64,000 nucleotides of DNA from Adiantum capillus-veneris. Taxonomy: Eukaryota; Streptophyta; Polypodiopsida; Polypodiales; Pteridaceae. Below the pieces are notes generated by a model. That model saw only the letters and a program-made list of their open reading frames with translations. It made no database searches and was not told the DNA's origin. The position numbers were made by a program, and so were the translations under genes. The DNA is taken from NCBI GenBank assembly GCA_014529385.2, contig CM043959.1, positions 86,525,529 to 86,589,528 of the forward strand, given 5' to 3'. Below, piece by piece: positions 34,940 through 44,599 of the stretch (position 1 is the first letter of the stretch; every line of letters starts with the position of its first letter).

Positions 34940-34944
34940 CTTCT

Positions 34945-35170
34945 GTCTGCCATTCATACTCTAAAGCATTGGAAGCAAATTTTGTACGATAGAGATTTTA
35001 TTGCTTGTACTGATCATCAAGCCCTCAAGTGGCTCCAGTTTATGCCTAGTGCACATTGGAGTGACCTTCAGGCAAGGTGATCTCAGTTTTTTGAGCAATT
35101 TGGTGGTTTCATTGAATATGTTCCTCGTAAAGCTAACCCCGTTGCAGATGCAATAAGTCGCAAAGGACAG
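34945..35170 (+). pseudogene. Gypsy RNase H fragment K, part 2
   Basis: The plus strand continues the fragment broken at 31494. It reads ELLSAIHTLKHWKQILYDRDF, then IACTDHQALKWLQFMPSAHW, then an FGGFIEYVPRKANPVADAIS end. This includes the TDH segment and the A-D-A-(I/L)-S-R end of the RNase H domain of Ty3/gypsy elements. It is open for about 75 codons with one frame shift and stops at LTR C. RNase H removes element RNA after reverse transcription. Confidence 0.85.
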
Positions 35171-35470
35171 TGTTAGGGTAAATGCCCAGATGTCACCTCT
35201 AGACCATTTCCACCATATAGCTGTCAAAGTCGACGATACGGAAGCGTAGAGACCAAGGGGGGAGAGAGAGAGAGAGAGTCTTCTAAACCAATCAACCTTG
35301 GCAATGAATAGCTAATGTACAATACAATGGGGGCTGGGGGTTGCTTATATAGCAACCTGAGTAAATTGCCCTACCTAGACTTTGACAAAAAAGTAAAATA
35401 AATACCTAAAAGTCAAACTAATAATGGAATCACATTGGGTAGTTCACTTGAGATGCCAAAACTCTTAACA
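35171..35470 (-). mobile_element. LTR C, solo or 3' LTR of a minus-strand element
   Basis: 300 bp. On the minus strand it starts TGTTAAGAGTTTTGGCATCTC after a GCAGAGAGGG purine tract and ends CATTTACCCTAACA. GCTATATAAGCAACC near 35350 (minus) is the likely TATA box, itself inside a palindrome. A short (GA)n run lies at 35262-35278. The expected internal region to the right has no recognisable pol and ends at LTR A (36485). Confidence 0.65.
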
Positions 35471-36484
35471 CCCTCTCTGCAGCTCATAGTGCACATAAAT
35501 AGTGAGACCAACTCGATGATGAAGCTACCATGGACGCCCCGGTAGTTGATCAGTCTACCGGATACACCTCGGTTATGGTACCCTCAAATTTGTGCCTTAG
35601 AAGAATGCCATCTTGAGCATCGGTTGCCTTTTAGAAAATTGAATTGTAGACCACACTATGTCCAAGAATCCCCATTCATGAACTGTGAACACATCACCTC
35701 CGAAAATACTTTCCAGATAATGAACTTTGAAACACATCCTATCCATAATCCTACCAACAACACAATAGATTGGTGCACTCATCCATAGTGTTTTAGATAC
35801 GTCTGATTGGTTCCCTGCCAGATGCATGTGCCTTGAACCCCGACCTACAAGTTCAAACACTGATAACTTAAACAACTCCAACACAAGGGTCCAAATTAAT
35901 TATGCGGAGCACTTCTTGCCTCTCTCTGCCACTCACAAGTCTCTCTCCTTGAAGCTAGTGGCGACACTTGCACTTTGATTAGAAATCTGACGTCGAGGCC
36001 ATTGTGGCCGCCGCCATGTGTGCCATGCCGATCTCCTTTGTCAAATCTTTACTACCGTAATCTATGTCCACCTTGCCTTTATATTTGTCAATCTATGAGT
36101 TCCTGCTTTGCTTCAAACTCCCAAGCCAAACAAAGCGTCAAGTCACAATTAGAACAACTGTGGTCGAACCTCGAGGTATCGAGGCAGCAAATTGAGTACT
36201 AGTACTCTCATCCTTGTCAAGCTTGCCTTTGTCGTTGTCCTCTAGCGAGCTTGTCCATTTGCATTATGCTTCACAATCTCGAGCCAAACAATTTGCTGGT
36301 TTCCTTGAGAACTGGGTCAAAGCATAGGCCGCTAACTGGATGGTTGATCTGCTATCCATAGCCACTTGTTGGTTTTGGTCGTCATCATCGCGAGTGCTCA
36401 AGCAAGGGGAGGTCATGTTGAAGTTGCAAGATATGGATTCTTGTGCTCCTTCTCGCACTCCAAGGGCCGCAGAATTCCTCCAAG
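35471..36484. other. Unassigned region between LTR C and LTR A
   Basis: It is probably the 3' internal part of the element owning LTR C, read on the minus strand. The longest frames (35597-35884 and 36264-36734, minus) show no known domain. No host gene signal was seen. Confidence 0.4.
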
Positions 36485-37677
36485 TGTCACCTGCACATCT
36501 AACCCTACGTGTACGTGGATAAGCTACTTCATGGCAAGGGTTGAGTTCAGTCAATGAGCCTAGCTTTGAAAGTGTTCTGGCACTTTTGTGAGTCTGTTCG
36601 CAGACCGTGCATGTCCAGCCACTTAGATTAGATGCATATCCTTTGGTTGCACACAACATGATCATCAGATTTCCATCAAAACCCATCAAGAGCATTTTTA
36701 CAATGCATAGACCTATTTTCCCTATTTTAGCCAATTTTCACTTATTTTAAGTGACTTGTTGGGAAACTGGGAAGGGCAAATTTAGCAAGCAAGTATATAA
36801 GTAAAGCTAGCGCTAGAACTTTCTGGCAAAAGAGGCAGCAGGGACCTGACATCCACAGTGCACCTTCTCAGCAAGACCCCCCGAGGCGGATGACCTAGCG
36901 TTTTCAGCCAAGAACAGCCAATGTTTTCTCCAATTGCAGAACCAACCCAGCATTTGCATTTGCAGTAGCCCTAGCGACAGCAGAAGAGCAGGAACAGACT
37001 AGCGTTTTTGCAGAAGACTCCAATTCAGCCCTAGCGTTTTTGGTTTGCAGATCAGCCTCCGTGTTTGGCAAATTCATCGCGTCAAGATCATCAGAAGCAT
37101 CAGCGTTTTCAGTTTTCAGCAGTCAGACACCGCAGTAGAAGTCCCGAACCTCGCAGATCTCACCTTCCCGCAGCAGATCCTAGCCGCACGGTCAGATCCA
37201 CAAAAGTTTGCAGGTTCAGCCAGGAAAACGCAGATTTCAGCATCTGCGTTTTCAGCGCGTCGTCGTCGCATCGTCGTCATCGCCGTCGTCATCGACATAG
37301 GGTCAGAATTCAGCAGATAAAGATTTGCAAATTTCAACCATTAGTGTTTTCAGATTTCAGCCCATCTCATCATCGACATTGCAGGCAAGTCAAAGCATTG
37401 TAGAGATTTGTGCAATCAATAGTAGACCGCTCTCGCCATAGAGAGTGGGGCCTTCGGAGGAGGGTTTGACAACATTCTGATGTCGTATTCTTCTCTCTCT
37501 TATCGCTCAATCTCATGCACCTTCATTCACAGTGTTCACCACTTTGTTTGTGTCCATTGCACTCTCTCACTAAAGGAACGGAAGGCTCTCCCTTCCGTAA
37601 GTAAAAGGAACCCTTGAGCACAGTTGGGAACACTCATCTTGAGCAAAGTTCAACATTCACTTCCACAACACCTTACA
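36485..37677 (+). mobile_element. LTR of family A, 5' LTR of the left inverted arm
   Basis: 1193 bp, from TGTCACCTGCACATCTAACC to CACAACACCTTACA. TATATAA at 36794-36800 is the likely TATA box. R/U5 carries at least eight CAGCGTTTTCAG-type motifs (36898-37360). It is followed immediately by a perfect primer site. The same LTR, inverted, lies at 43426-44599, and the two align along their whole length with moderate divergence. Confidence 0.88.
36794..36800 (+). promoter_or_regulatory. TATA box of LTR A
   Basis: TATATAA in the context AAGTATATAAGTAAAGC. The inverted copy keeps AATATATAAGCAAA at 44285-44292 (minus) and the two partial copies keep CATATATAAG, so the position is conserved in all four LTRs. 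Confidence 0.7.
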
Positions 37678-37690
37678 TTGGTATCAGAGC
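37678..37690 (+). promoter_or_regulatory. Primer-binding site, left arm of family A
   Basis: TTGGTATCAGAGC directly after the LTR end is a perfect initiator tRNA-Met site. Confidence 0.9.
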
Positions 37691-38125
37691 TATCACTCAA
37701 GGAAAGAACCACAAGAACCACAAATTTATTTATTTATTTATTTTTATTTTTATGCTTGTTGCGATCGCATGTAACCCAAGTCCTCTTTTTCCTAATCGTG
37801 TTTTTGAAGAGTGACAGGAAACCCAAGAAAGAAGGGCTTGTCCAGCCTCCCCTTGTGCCTCTTTTCACTCATTAAGAGCGAACCGTGCACTTAGCAGCCG
37901 GCCAATCGACGTGAGGTGGGAAAAAGCAACCTTGGTGTGAGCGCAAGGCCGCCAAGGGGTGCGCCCGCGGAAAAGAGTAGAGCTCGGGAAAGAGAAGATC
38001 CTTCTCTAGCACAGATTGCAAGCGAAAGAAGAACCTCAAGAACCTCAAGACTCCAGAACCCCAAGAACCCAAGACCCACAAGAACCCAAGTTCCTCGTGA
38101 ACTTAAGAACCAAAGATCTCAGTGG

Positions 38126-38540
38126 ATGGTCATCACACGAAGCGGAATGGATACTTCGCATGGAGGTGGTGAGCATGGCAGTGGCGAAGAAGTGTTTTCC
38201 CCACCAGGAGGTTTTTCCGACCCTCCCCCTTCCCCATCTTCGCAAAAGATTGCACTTACTCCTATGGAGGCTTTCGACAAGATGATGATGGACAGGAAGT
38301 TAGAAGATGAAGCAAGAAATGCAAAAAGAAAGGCAGAATTTGATCGTGAACACGAAGCAAGAAAAGCAAAAAGAAAGGCAGAATTAGATCGTGCACACAA
38401 CGAAAGAATGGCAGCCATAAACCGTGAGCACCAAGAAAGAAAAGTAGGAATGGATCGCGAGCACCAAGAAAGAAAAGCAACATTGGCTTGCGAGCGCGAA
38501 GAAAGCCGGTTAGCCTTTGAGCGTGAGCGTGAGGCACTTA
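38126..38540 (+). pseudogene. Gag N-terminus of family A, left arm, truncated
   Basis: The start MVITRSGMDTSHGG at 38126 has the MVxTRSG opening common to gypsy Gag proteins. The frame is open upstream to 37916. A Pro/Ser-rich linker is followed by a long charged coiled coil built from repeats of the type REHEARKAKRKAEFD. The protein breaks at AFEREREALSR, where copia sequence begins, so capsid and nucleocapsid domains are absent. The leader before it (37700-38120) matches the right arm closely. It may express a coiled-coil peptide but not a functional Gag. Confidence 0.75.
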
Positions 38541-39812
38541 GTCGCAGTTACAGGATTCAGGCTTGCCCCCTTTTGATAATAAGCTGAAAGCTATCTTCTT
38601 GCTTATGACCTTACCCGAGTCATGGGAAACATTGGTGGTTTCATTGTCCAATAACCCAATTTGACCTTTGATGGTGTTAGGGGTTCTATCTTGAATGAGG
38701 AAATCAGGAGGAAAGCAAGTGGAGAGGGAGGCAACTCTGCCAACATGGTTAGAGGCAGGACAGAAAAGAAGAATGCCTATGCACAAAGGAGTAAGAGTAA
38801 GAGTAAGGAAAGGGGAAATGCCAGCAAAGGCAAGGGTGATGTGACTTGCTGTCAGTGTGGCAGAAAAGGTCACAAGAAACCCAATTGCAGGTACTACAAA
38901 GCCGAGTTAGAACGGAAAAAGAATGGCAGAGACAAAAAGAAAGAGAAGAAGGAAGTCAACACAGATGCACAGGATAGCTCAAAGGACAAAGAGAAGGCCA
39001 ATGTGGCTTCTAATATTGTGATTGAGGAGCTGTCAGATGTAGAGGAAATCTTGTGTGCCACTTTGTCAGATGATGATGCTTATGACCTTGATGCCTCTCT
39101 TAATGTTCATTCACAGGACATGCAGATCACCAAGAGTGATCTTATTGATGCTTTGTTGACTGTCAATGATGCATTATCCCAGACTTGGATAGTTGCTTCC
39201 GGTGCTTCATTTCATGTGACTCCTATCAAGGAGTGTTTCTCTACTTTTGATGCAGGCAAGCGTGGCCATGTATACCTTGGAAACAATCATGCATGTTCCA
39301 TTGAGGGTATTGGCACTATGCATGGTTACAACATCTTGTTTGAGAGAAAATCATGGAAAATGACTAAAGGCTCAAGGCTGATTGTAAAGGGCACAAAGAA
39401 AGGGACACTTTACTGCATGCATGGAAAGGCCGTGTTGGGCAAGTTTATTGCATTGGCTGAAATTAACTCTCACATGGAGTTGTGGCACAAGAGGCTTGGC
39501 CATATGAGCCAAAAGGGCCTTTCTAAACTTTGTACTTTGAACAAGCTTGATGCTAAAGGCACAAAGCTTGACTTTTGTAATGAATGTCAATATAGCAAGC
39601 AAGTAAAGCCTTCTTATTACTCCGGTGTCTCTCGTAAATCTTGTGTGCTTGATCTTGTACATTCTGATGTATGTAGCATGCCTACTAAGTCTATGGGAGG
39701 TGCATGCTATTTTGTCTCCTTTGTTGATGATCATTCTAGGAAAATTTGGGTTATTTGCTTAAATCTAAGGATGAAACCTTTGCTGCGTTTAAGAGATTTC
39801 ATGTATTTGTGA
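38541..39812 (+). pseudogene. Copia element J: Gag C-half, protease and integrase N-half
   Basis: Copia text starts at 38541 with the Gag segment FLLMTLPESWETLVVSLSNN. A 383-aa frame (38661-39812) follows. It has a zinc knuckle, CCQCGRKGHKKPNC (about residues 63-76), a Lys/Glu-rich linker, and protease start TWIVASGASFHVTP, where the catalytic Asp has become Ala. A shortened protease middle leads to the GAG-pre-integrase motif MELWHKRLGHMSQKGLSKL. The zinc-binding CNECQYSKQVK and the first part of the integrase core (VHSDVCSMP, FVDDHSRKIWV) close the frame. The part of Gag before 38541 is missing. The Asp-to-Ala change alone would stop processing. Confidence 0.85.
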
Positions 39813-40668
39813 CCACCCAAACATGTAGAAAGCTAAAATGCTTGTGTACGGACAATGGGGGGAGAGTTCACAAGTGCTGAATTTAACAAATTTTGTGAAA
39901 ATTTGGGCATTAAGAGGAAGCTTACTGTGCCATACAGCCCCTCTTCTAATGGTGTGGCTGAAAGATTCAATAGGACACTTTGTGAGAGGGTGAGATGCAT
40001 GCTGTTCACAGCTAATCTCTCTCATGGATTTTGGGGAGAAGCTTTGAAAACTGCAGTGCATATCTGAAGAGGTTTGGTCTAGCCAGGCTGCTTCATATGA
40101 TCACTTACGCATTTTTGGTTGCGAGGCTTTTGTGCATGTCAAACCCGAGTTGAGGAGTAAACTAGATGCCAAATCCATTAAAGGCCTTTTCATGGGATAT
40201 GGTGAAGAAGGCGAAATGGGTTACAGGATTTGGTTACCTCAGCTCAAAAGGGTTGTACGCAGCCGGGATGTTGTTTTTAGTGAGGCAAGGCTGCTTCAAA
40301 ACAATTGTGCCTCAAAGCATGACCATAAAAGGGTCAAATTTCAGCATGACCAGCCACCTGTTAGGCCTATTTTTGACCCTGAGGATGCACCACATATGGC
40401 TGAAAATGTAGATGATCCATTGGTGTTTGAGCCAGATGATGTTGGACAGCAAATTGAGGCTCCTGAAGGGCATTTACAGCCAGGAAACAATGCTGAAAAT
40501 GGTGCTGAAAATGATGTACAGCAACCCATTGTTGATGATTTTATTATGCCACCTGATGTAGACCCATTACCGGATAATGTGGATCATTGGGTGAGGCGGT
40601 CTACTCGTCCAAGACGGACTGTGAGTAGATACGATCCCTCTTTTGCATTACATTATGTTAACAGATGA
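39813..40668 (+). pseudogene. Copia element J: integrase core and C-terminal region
   Basis: After a frameshift near 39810-39850 the core continues as MGGEFTSAEFNKFCENLGIK and NGVAERFNRTLCERVRCML, giving the second Asp region (TDNGGEF, shifted) and the catalytic Glu. It stops at 40067. 40132-40668 is a further 178-aa frame with SIKGLFMGYGEEGEMGYRIW, VRSRDVVFSEA and RRSTRPRRTVSRYDPSFAL, the typical copia integrase tail leading into RT. About 60 bp between the two frames includes a small deletion. Confidence 0.85.
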
Positions 40669-42226
40669 GGAAGAGCCTCTTACGTATAAAGAGGCAAAGA
40701 CATGTGAGTCAAGCAGTAAGTGAGAGCTTGCAATGCAAGAGGAAATGAAATCCTTGTATGCAAATGATACTTGGGATCTTGTGCCATTGCCTAAAGGGAG
40801 AAAGACTCTTCCTAACAAATGGGTATACAAGATTAAGATTGTGGATGAAAAACCCAAGTACAAGGCAAGATTGGTTGCAAAAGGATATGCACAGAAAGAA
40901 GGAATTGATTTTCAAGAAATCTTTTCTCCCGTTGTAAAGCTAGCTTTACAACTTTACGTGTCCTTTTTGCTCTCGTTGCGGTGCTTGATTTGAAATTGAA
41001 TCAAATGGATGTAAAGACAACGTTTTTGCATGGTGACATTGAAGAGGACATATACATGAAACAACCTAAAGGTTTTGTAGTTCCTACACGTGAGGAACTT
41101 GTATGCAAACTGAAAAGGGCTCTGTATGGTTTGAGACAATCATCACGGCAGTGGTATAAGAAGTTTGACACTTTTATGCTATCTCAAGGCTTTAAACGCA
41201 ACTATGCAAATCATTGTTTGTATACGAAAAGGGATGAAGATGGTAATCCCATCATACTTGTTCTCTATGTTGATGACATACTTCTTGCCGGGAAACATAA
41301 GACTAGTCTTGATGCTCTGAAACGTAAGCTAAATTCAACATTTGCTATGAAGGATTTGGGTGATGCAAAGCATATTTTGGGCATGCGTATTAAAAGAGAT
41401 AGAAAGCTGAAATTGTTGTTTTTATCTCAAGAAAGGTACATTGCAAAAGTACTTGACAGGTTTAATATGGCTGATGCTAAGCCTCTTGGAGTACCTTTAC
41501 CTCCATACACTAAGCTTAGCAAAGCAGATTGCCCAAAGGATGAGGTGGCATTGAAAGCAATGAAGGGAATCCCTTATGCAACAGCTTGTGGTTCTCTTAT
41601 GTATGCTATGGTTGCCACTCGTCCCGACATTGCTTATGCAGTGGGAGTTGTTAGTCGATACATGTCGAATCTTGGCAAAGCACATTGGGAAGCTATCAAA
41701 TGCATTCTGAGATATTTGAAAGGTACACAATCAAAGTGTATCTGTCATGGCAAAAGTGACTTAAAGTTGCAGGGATATTGTGATGCAGACATGGCAGGTG
41801 ACATGGATACCAGGAAATCTACCAGTGGATTTGTATTTTCCATTGTTGGTGGTGCAGTCTCTTGGTGCTCTAGGTTACAGAAAATTGTGGCATTGAGTAC
41901 TACTGAGCCTGAATATATTTCAGCCCACAGAAGCTTCAAAAGAGGCCATTTGGTTGGGCAGACTTGCAAAAGAACTTGGCATGCCTGCTCATACACCCGT
42001 GTTGGGTTGTGATTGCCAGAGTGCTGTCTATTTAGCCAAAAATGCCATGTTTCATGTGCGTACCAAACACATAGATGTGCGGCACCACTTCATGCGACAA
42101 GTATTGGAGGATGGTCTAGTCAGCTTGACTAAGATCCATACACAAGATAACCCTGCAGATGTTCTCACCAAGAGTCTTGCTAAGGCTCAACATGAGCATT
42201 GCATACAGCTGGTGGGAGTTGGTTAA
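40669..42226 (+). pseudogene. Copia element J: reverse transcriptase and RNase H
   Basis: RT starts at 40669 (EEPLTYKEAKTC), has a TGA near 40720, and continues [21 protein letters not shown] frameshift near 40945 leads into the 343-aa frame 40981-42012. That frame has LNQMDVKTTFLHGDIEEDIY (about residues 7-26), ALYGLRQSSRQWYKKF, the intact catalytic LVLYVDDILLAG, and the RNase H entry GYCDADMAGDMDTRKSTSGF. A last shift near 41935 moves to 41954-42226 with HVRTKHIDVRHHFMR and QDNPADVLTKSL. Three simple lesions make this a young-looking but dead Pol. Confidence 0.9.
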
Positions 42227-42261
42227 CTTAAAGGCGTCATTTATGCCTTTATGTGGGAGGT

Positions 42262-42528
42262 TGTTGGGTTAAAGGCCTAAATAACCCCTTTTTGTACATT
42301 TTTATACTTTGTCCAGTATGAACCTGGACACGTTTTTTAAAGTCACTTATAATAAAAGTGGGAAAACCCAAAACTCACTTATTGAGTTTTCCCCAAAAAC
42401 GTGAGCTCTCTCTCTCCCTCTTCGTTCTGCTACTAGCGCTTCCCTTCTGCAGCACAGTGCCTCCACTTCAAGCCTCAAGGCCTGCACATCTCACGTGCTC
42501 TATCACTTGCACACACCGCCGCGCGCTC
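42262..42528 (+). mobile_element. 3' LTR of copia J, truncated
   Basis: The purine-rich ATGTGGGAGGT is followed by TGTTGGGTTAAAGGCC, the expected purine tract/LTR junction about 35 bp after the Pol stop. CTTATAATAAAAGTGGG near 42347 is a TATA candidate. Homology to the inverted family-A Gag begins at about 42530, so the LTR end is missing. No 5' LTR of J exists in the window. Confidence 0.65.
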
Positions 42529-42529
42529 A

Positions 42530-43003
42530 TCAAGCCTCACGCTCGATCTCCAAGGCCGCGCTTTGTGCTGCCGCTTCCTCCTTTCTTTGTTCTTTTCGTT
42601 CTTTTCGTGCGTCGTGCTCGCGTTCTAAAGCAATGTGATTTGCTTCTTGTTGTGCAGCAATTCTTTCATTTCTTTCGTCGCGCTCGCGGTCCTTAGCGAT
42701 GCGATTTGCTTCTTGTCGTGCGGCAATTCTTTCGTTTCTTTCGTCGCGCTTGCGGTCCTTAGCTTCCTGTTGTTCTGCTTTGCTTGCTAGTTGTGCCAAC
42801 GCAACTCGATTCGTTTCTTGCTGTTGTGCCATCATGTCCAACATCGACTTGACCATCGCCTCCCTAGAAGTTGGTCCAACTCGTGGCGTAGATGGCGAAG
42901 GGGGAGGGTCGGAAAAATCTCTTGGTGGGGAGAACTCTTCGTCGACTCTCTCATGCTCATCACCTGTATGCGAAGTATCCATTCCGCTTCGGGTGACGAC
43001 CAT
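42530..43003 (-). pseudogene. Gag N-terminus of family A, right arm, truncated
   Basis: It starts MVVTRSGMDTSHTG at 43003 and is open upstream to 43189, like the left arm. It has the same Pro/Ser linker and a coiled coil with QQEANRIAKDRERDERNERI repeats. It ends at AALEIEREA and a TGA at 42530, almost the same point at which the left arm breaks. The leader up to the primer site is about 90% like the left arm by eye. Confidence 0.75.
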
Positions 43004-43412
43004 GCACTGGGATCTTTGGTTCTTAAGTTCACGAGGAACTTGGGTTCTTGAAGGTCTTGAGGTTCTTGAGGTTTTCTTTCGCTTGCAAACCGTGTTTAAG
43101 AAGCATCTTCTCTTCACCCGAGTTCTACACCTTTCCGCGGGCGCACCTCTTGGCGGCCTTGCGCTAACACCAAGGTTGCTTTTTCCCACCTCATGTCGAT
43201 TGGCCGGCCGCTAAGTGCACGGTCCCGCTCTCAATGAGTGAAAAGAGACACAAGGGGAGGCTGGACAAGCCCTTCTTTCTTGGGATTCCTATCACTCTTC
43301 AAAAAACACGAATAGGAATTGACACGCCCAAGCAAACTTGGGTTCGTGCGACCACAACAAGCAAAAACAATTCTTGTGATTCTTTCCTTGAGTGATACAG
43401 AACACTGCCAAA

Positions 43413-43425
43413 GCTCTGATACCAA
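43413..43425 (-). promoter_or_regulatory. Primer-binding site, right arm of family A
   Basis: The minus strand reads ATTGGTATCAGAGC right after the LTR end, identical to the left arm. Confidence 0.9.
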
Positions 43426-44599
43426 TGTAAGGTGCAGCGGAATGAATGTTGTACTTTCTCAAGATGAGTGATCCATATTTGCTCAAGGTTCCTTTTAGTT
43501 CTTATGGAAGGGAGAGCCTTCCGTTCTTAATGGAGAGTGCTATAATCACGAACAAAGTGAGTGGACACTGTGCGTGCAAGAGTATGAGACTGAGAGATAG
43601 AGAGAAGAGAGATACGACACCAAAGACGACGTAAAACCCTCCTCCGAAGGCCCCACTCTCGTTGGCGAGAGTGGTCTACGATTGATTGCACAAAGTGGTA
43701 CAATGTTGATGCATGTGGCTGATGCAAATCTAGGCTATGTCGACGACGACAACCGGGACGGCCATGACGACAATAGGGCTGAAATGGGGATGGATCTAAC
43801 TGCTGTCCAAAAACGCTATCTGCTGAAAATATGCTGTGGATGATTGCTGAATTTCCGAGGCTGTTTTGGACTGCTGAAACGCAGGTTTGGCTGCGTTTTT
43901 GGAGGCTGAATTTGCTTGACAAAAACGCTGATGTCTGCAGTGTTTTAGGGCTGAAAACGCTGCCTGTCTTGTTGCCAATGAAAGCTGAAAACGCTGGTAA
44001 TTTGCAGCCCTCTGATGGTGATGAAAACGCTAGATGCAAAGGAGGCAATGCGGTCCAGATCTTGCTGAAAACGCCAAGGCAAAAAGGGTTCCTGGCGATG
44101 CTACAAAACGCTAGGGCTGAAGCTGTTGGCGATGAAGCTTGGGACCAAAAACGCCAGGCTGCTAGGGAGTGGAAACGCTAGGCAAATGGGTGCTTCAGGG
44201 TTCTTGCTGAGAGAGGGGAGGACCTATTGCCGAAGGCCTGTTGTACTCCTGGCTCATCTGCCATTTAGTGCTAACTTTGGTTTGCTTATATATTTTCTTA
44301 CCCAAATTGCCCTACCTACTTTTGTTGGAAAGTCACTTAAATTAATAAGTGAAAAATGTGCTAAATGCACTAGAAAATTCCCCTGATGCAATCTGATGGA
44401 TTCTGATGGGTATACTAATGATCATGCTGTGTGCAACCAGAGGATATGCATCGATACCAAGTGACTAGGCATGCACGGTCTCCGAATAGACTCACAAAAG
44501 TGCCAGATCACTTCTAATCTAGACTGACTGGACTTGATGGAAACCCTGTTATGGTGTAGCTTGTCCACGGACACTTAGGGTTGGATGTGTCACGTGACA
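43426..44599 (-). mobile_element. LTR of family A, 5' LTR of the right inverted arm
   Basis: 1174 bp. On the minus strand it starts TGTCACGTGACACATCCAAC and ends CCGCTGCACCTTACA. AATATATAAGCAAACC holds the TATA box. The U5 part carries about ten CAGCGTTTTCAG-type motifs (43800-44180). The order LTR, primer site, leader, Gag mirrors 36485-38540 exactly, in the opposite direction. Confidence 0.88.

Larger units (their letters stand above)
31495..34944 (-). mobile_element. Element B: LTR retrotransposon without recognisable protein (LARD/TRIM-like)
   Basis: LTRs at 31500-31910 and 34508-34939 are clearly homologous. They are flanked by a perfect 5-bp target duplication, CTTCT, at 31495-31499 and 34940-34944. 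The minus strand has a primer site beside the right LTR and a GAGAGGGGG purine tract beside the left one. The 2.6-kb internal region has no frame resembling Gag, protease, RT or integrase on either strand. It includes a 407-bp tandem duplication and CAAAAACGC-rich leader text. It would rely on a copia or gypsy partner, which cannot be told from the LTRs alone. Confidence 0.88.

Noticed and set aside
36485-44599. A single giant DNA transposon with 2-kb TIRs
   Set aside because: The arms are LTR, primer site and Gag of a retroelement; there is no transposase and no target duplication (CCAAG on the left, CTCGC on the right).
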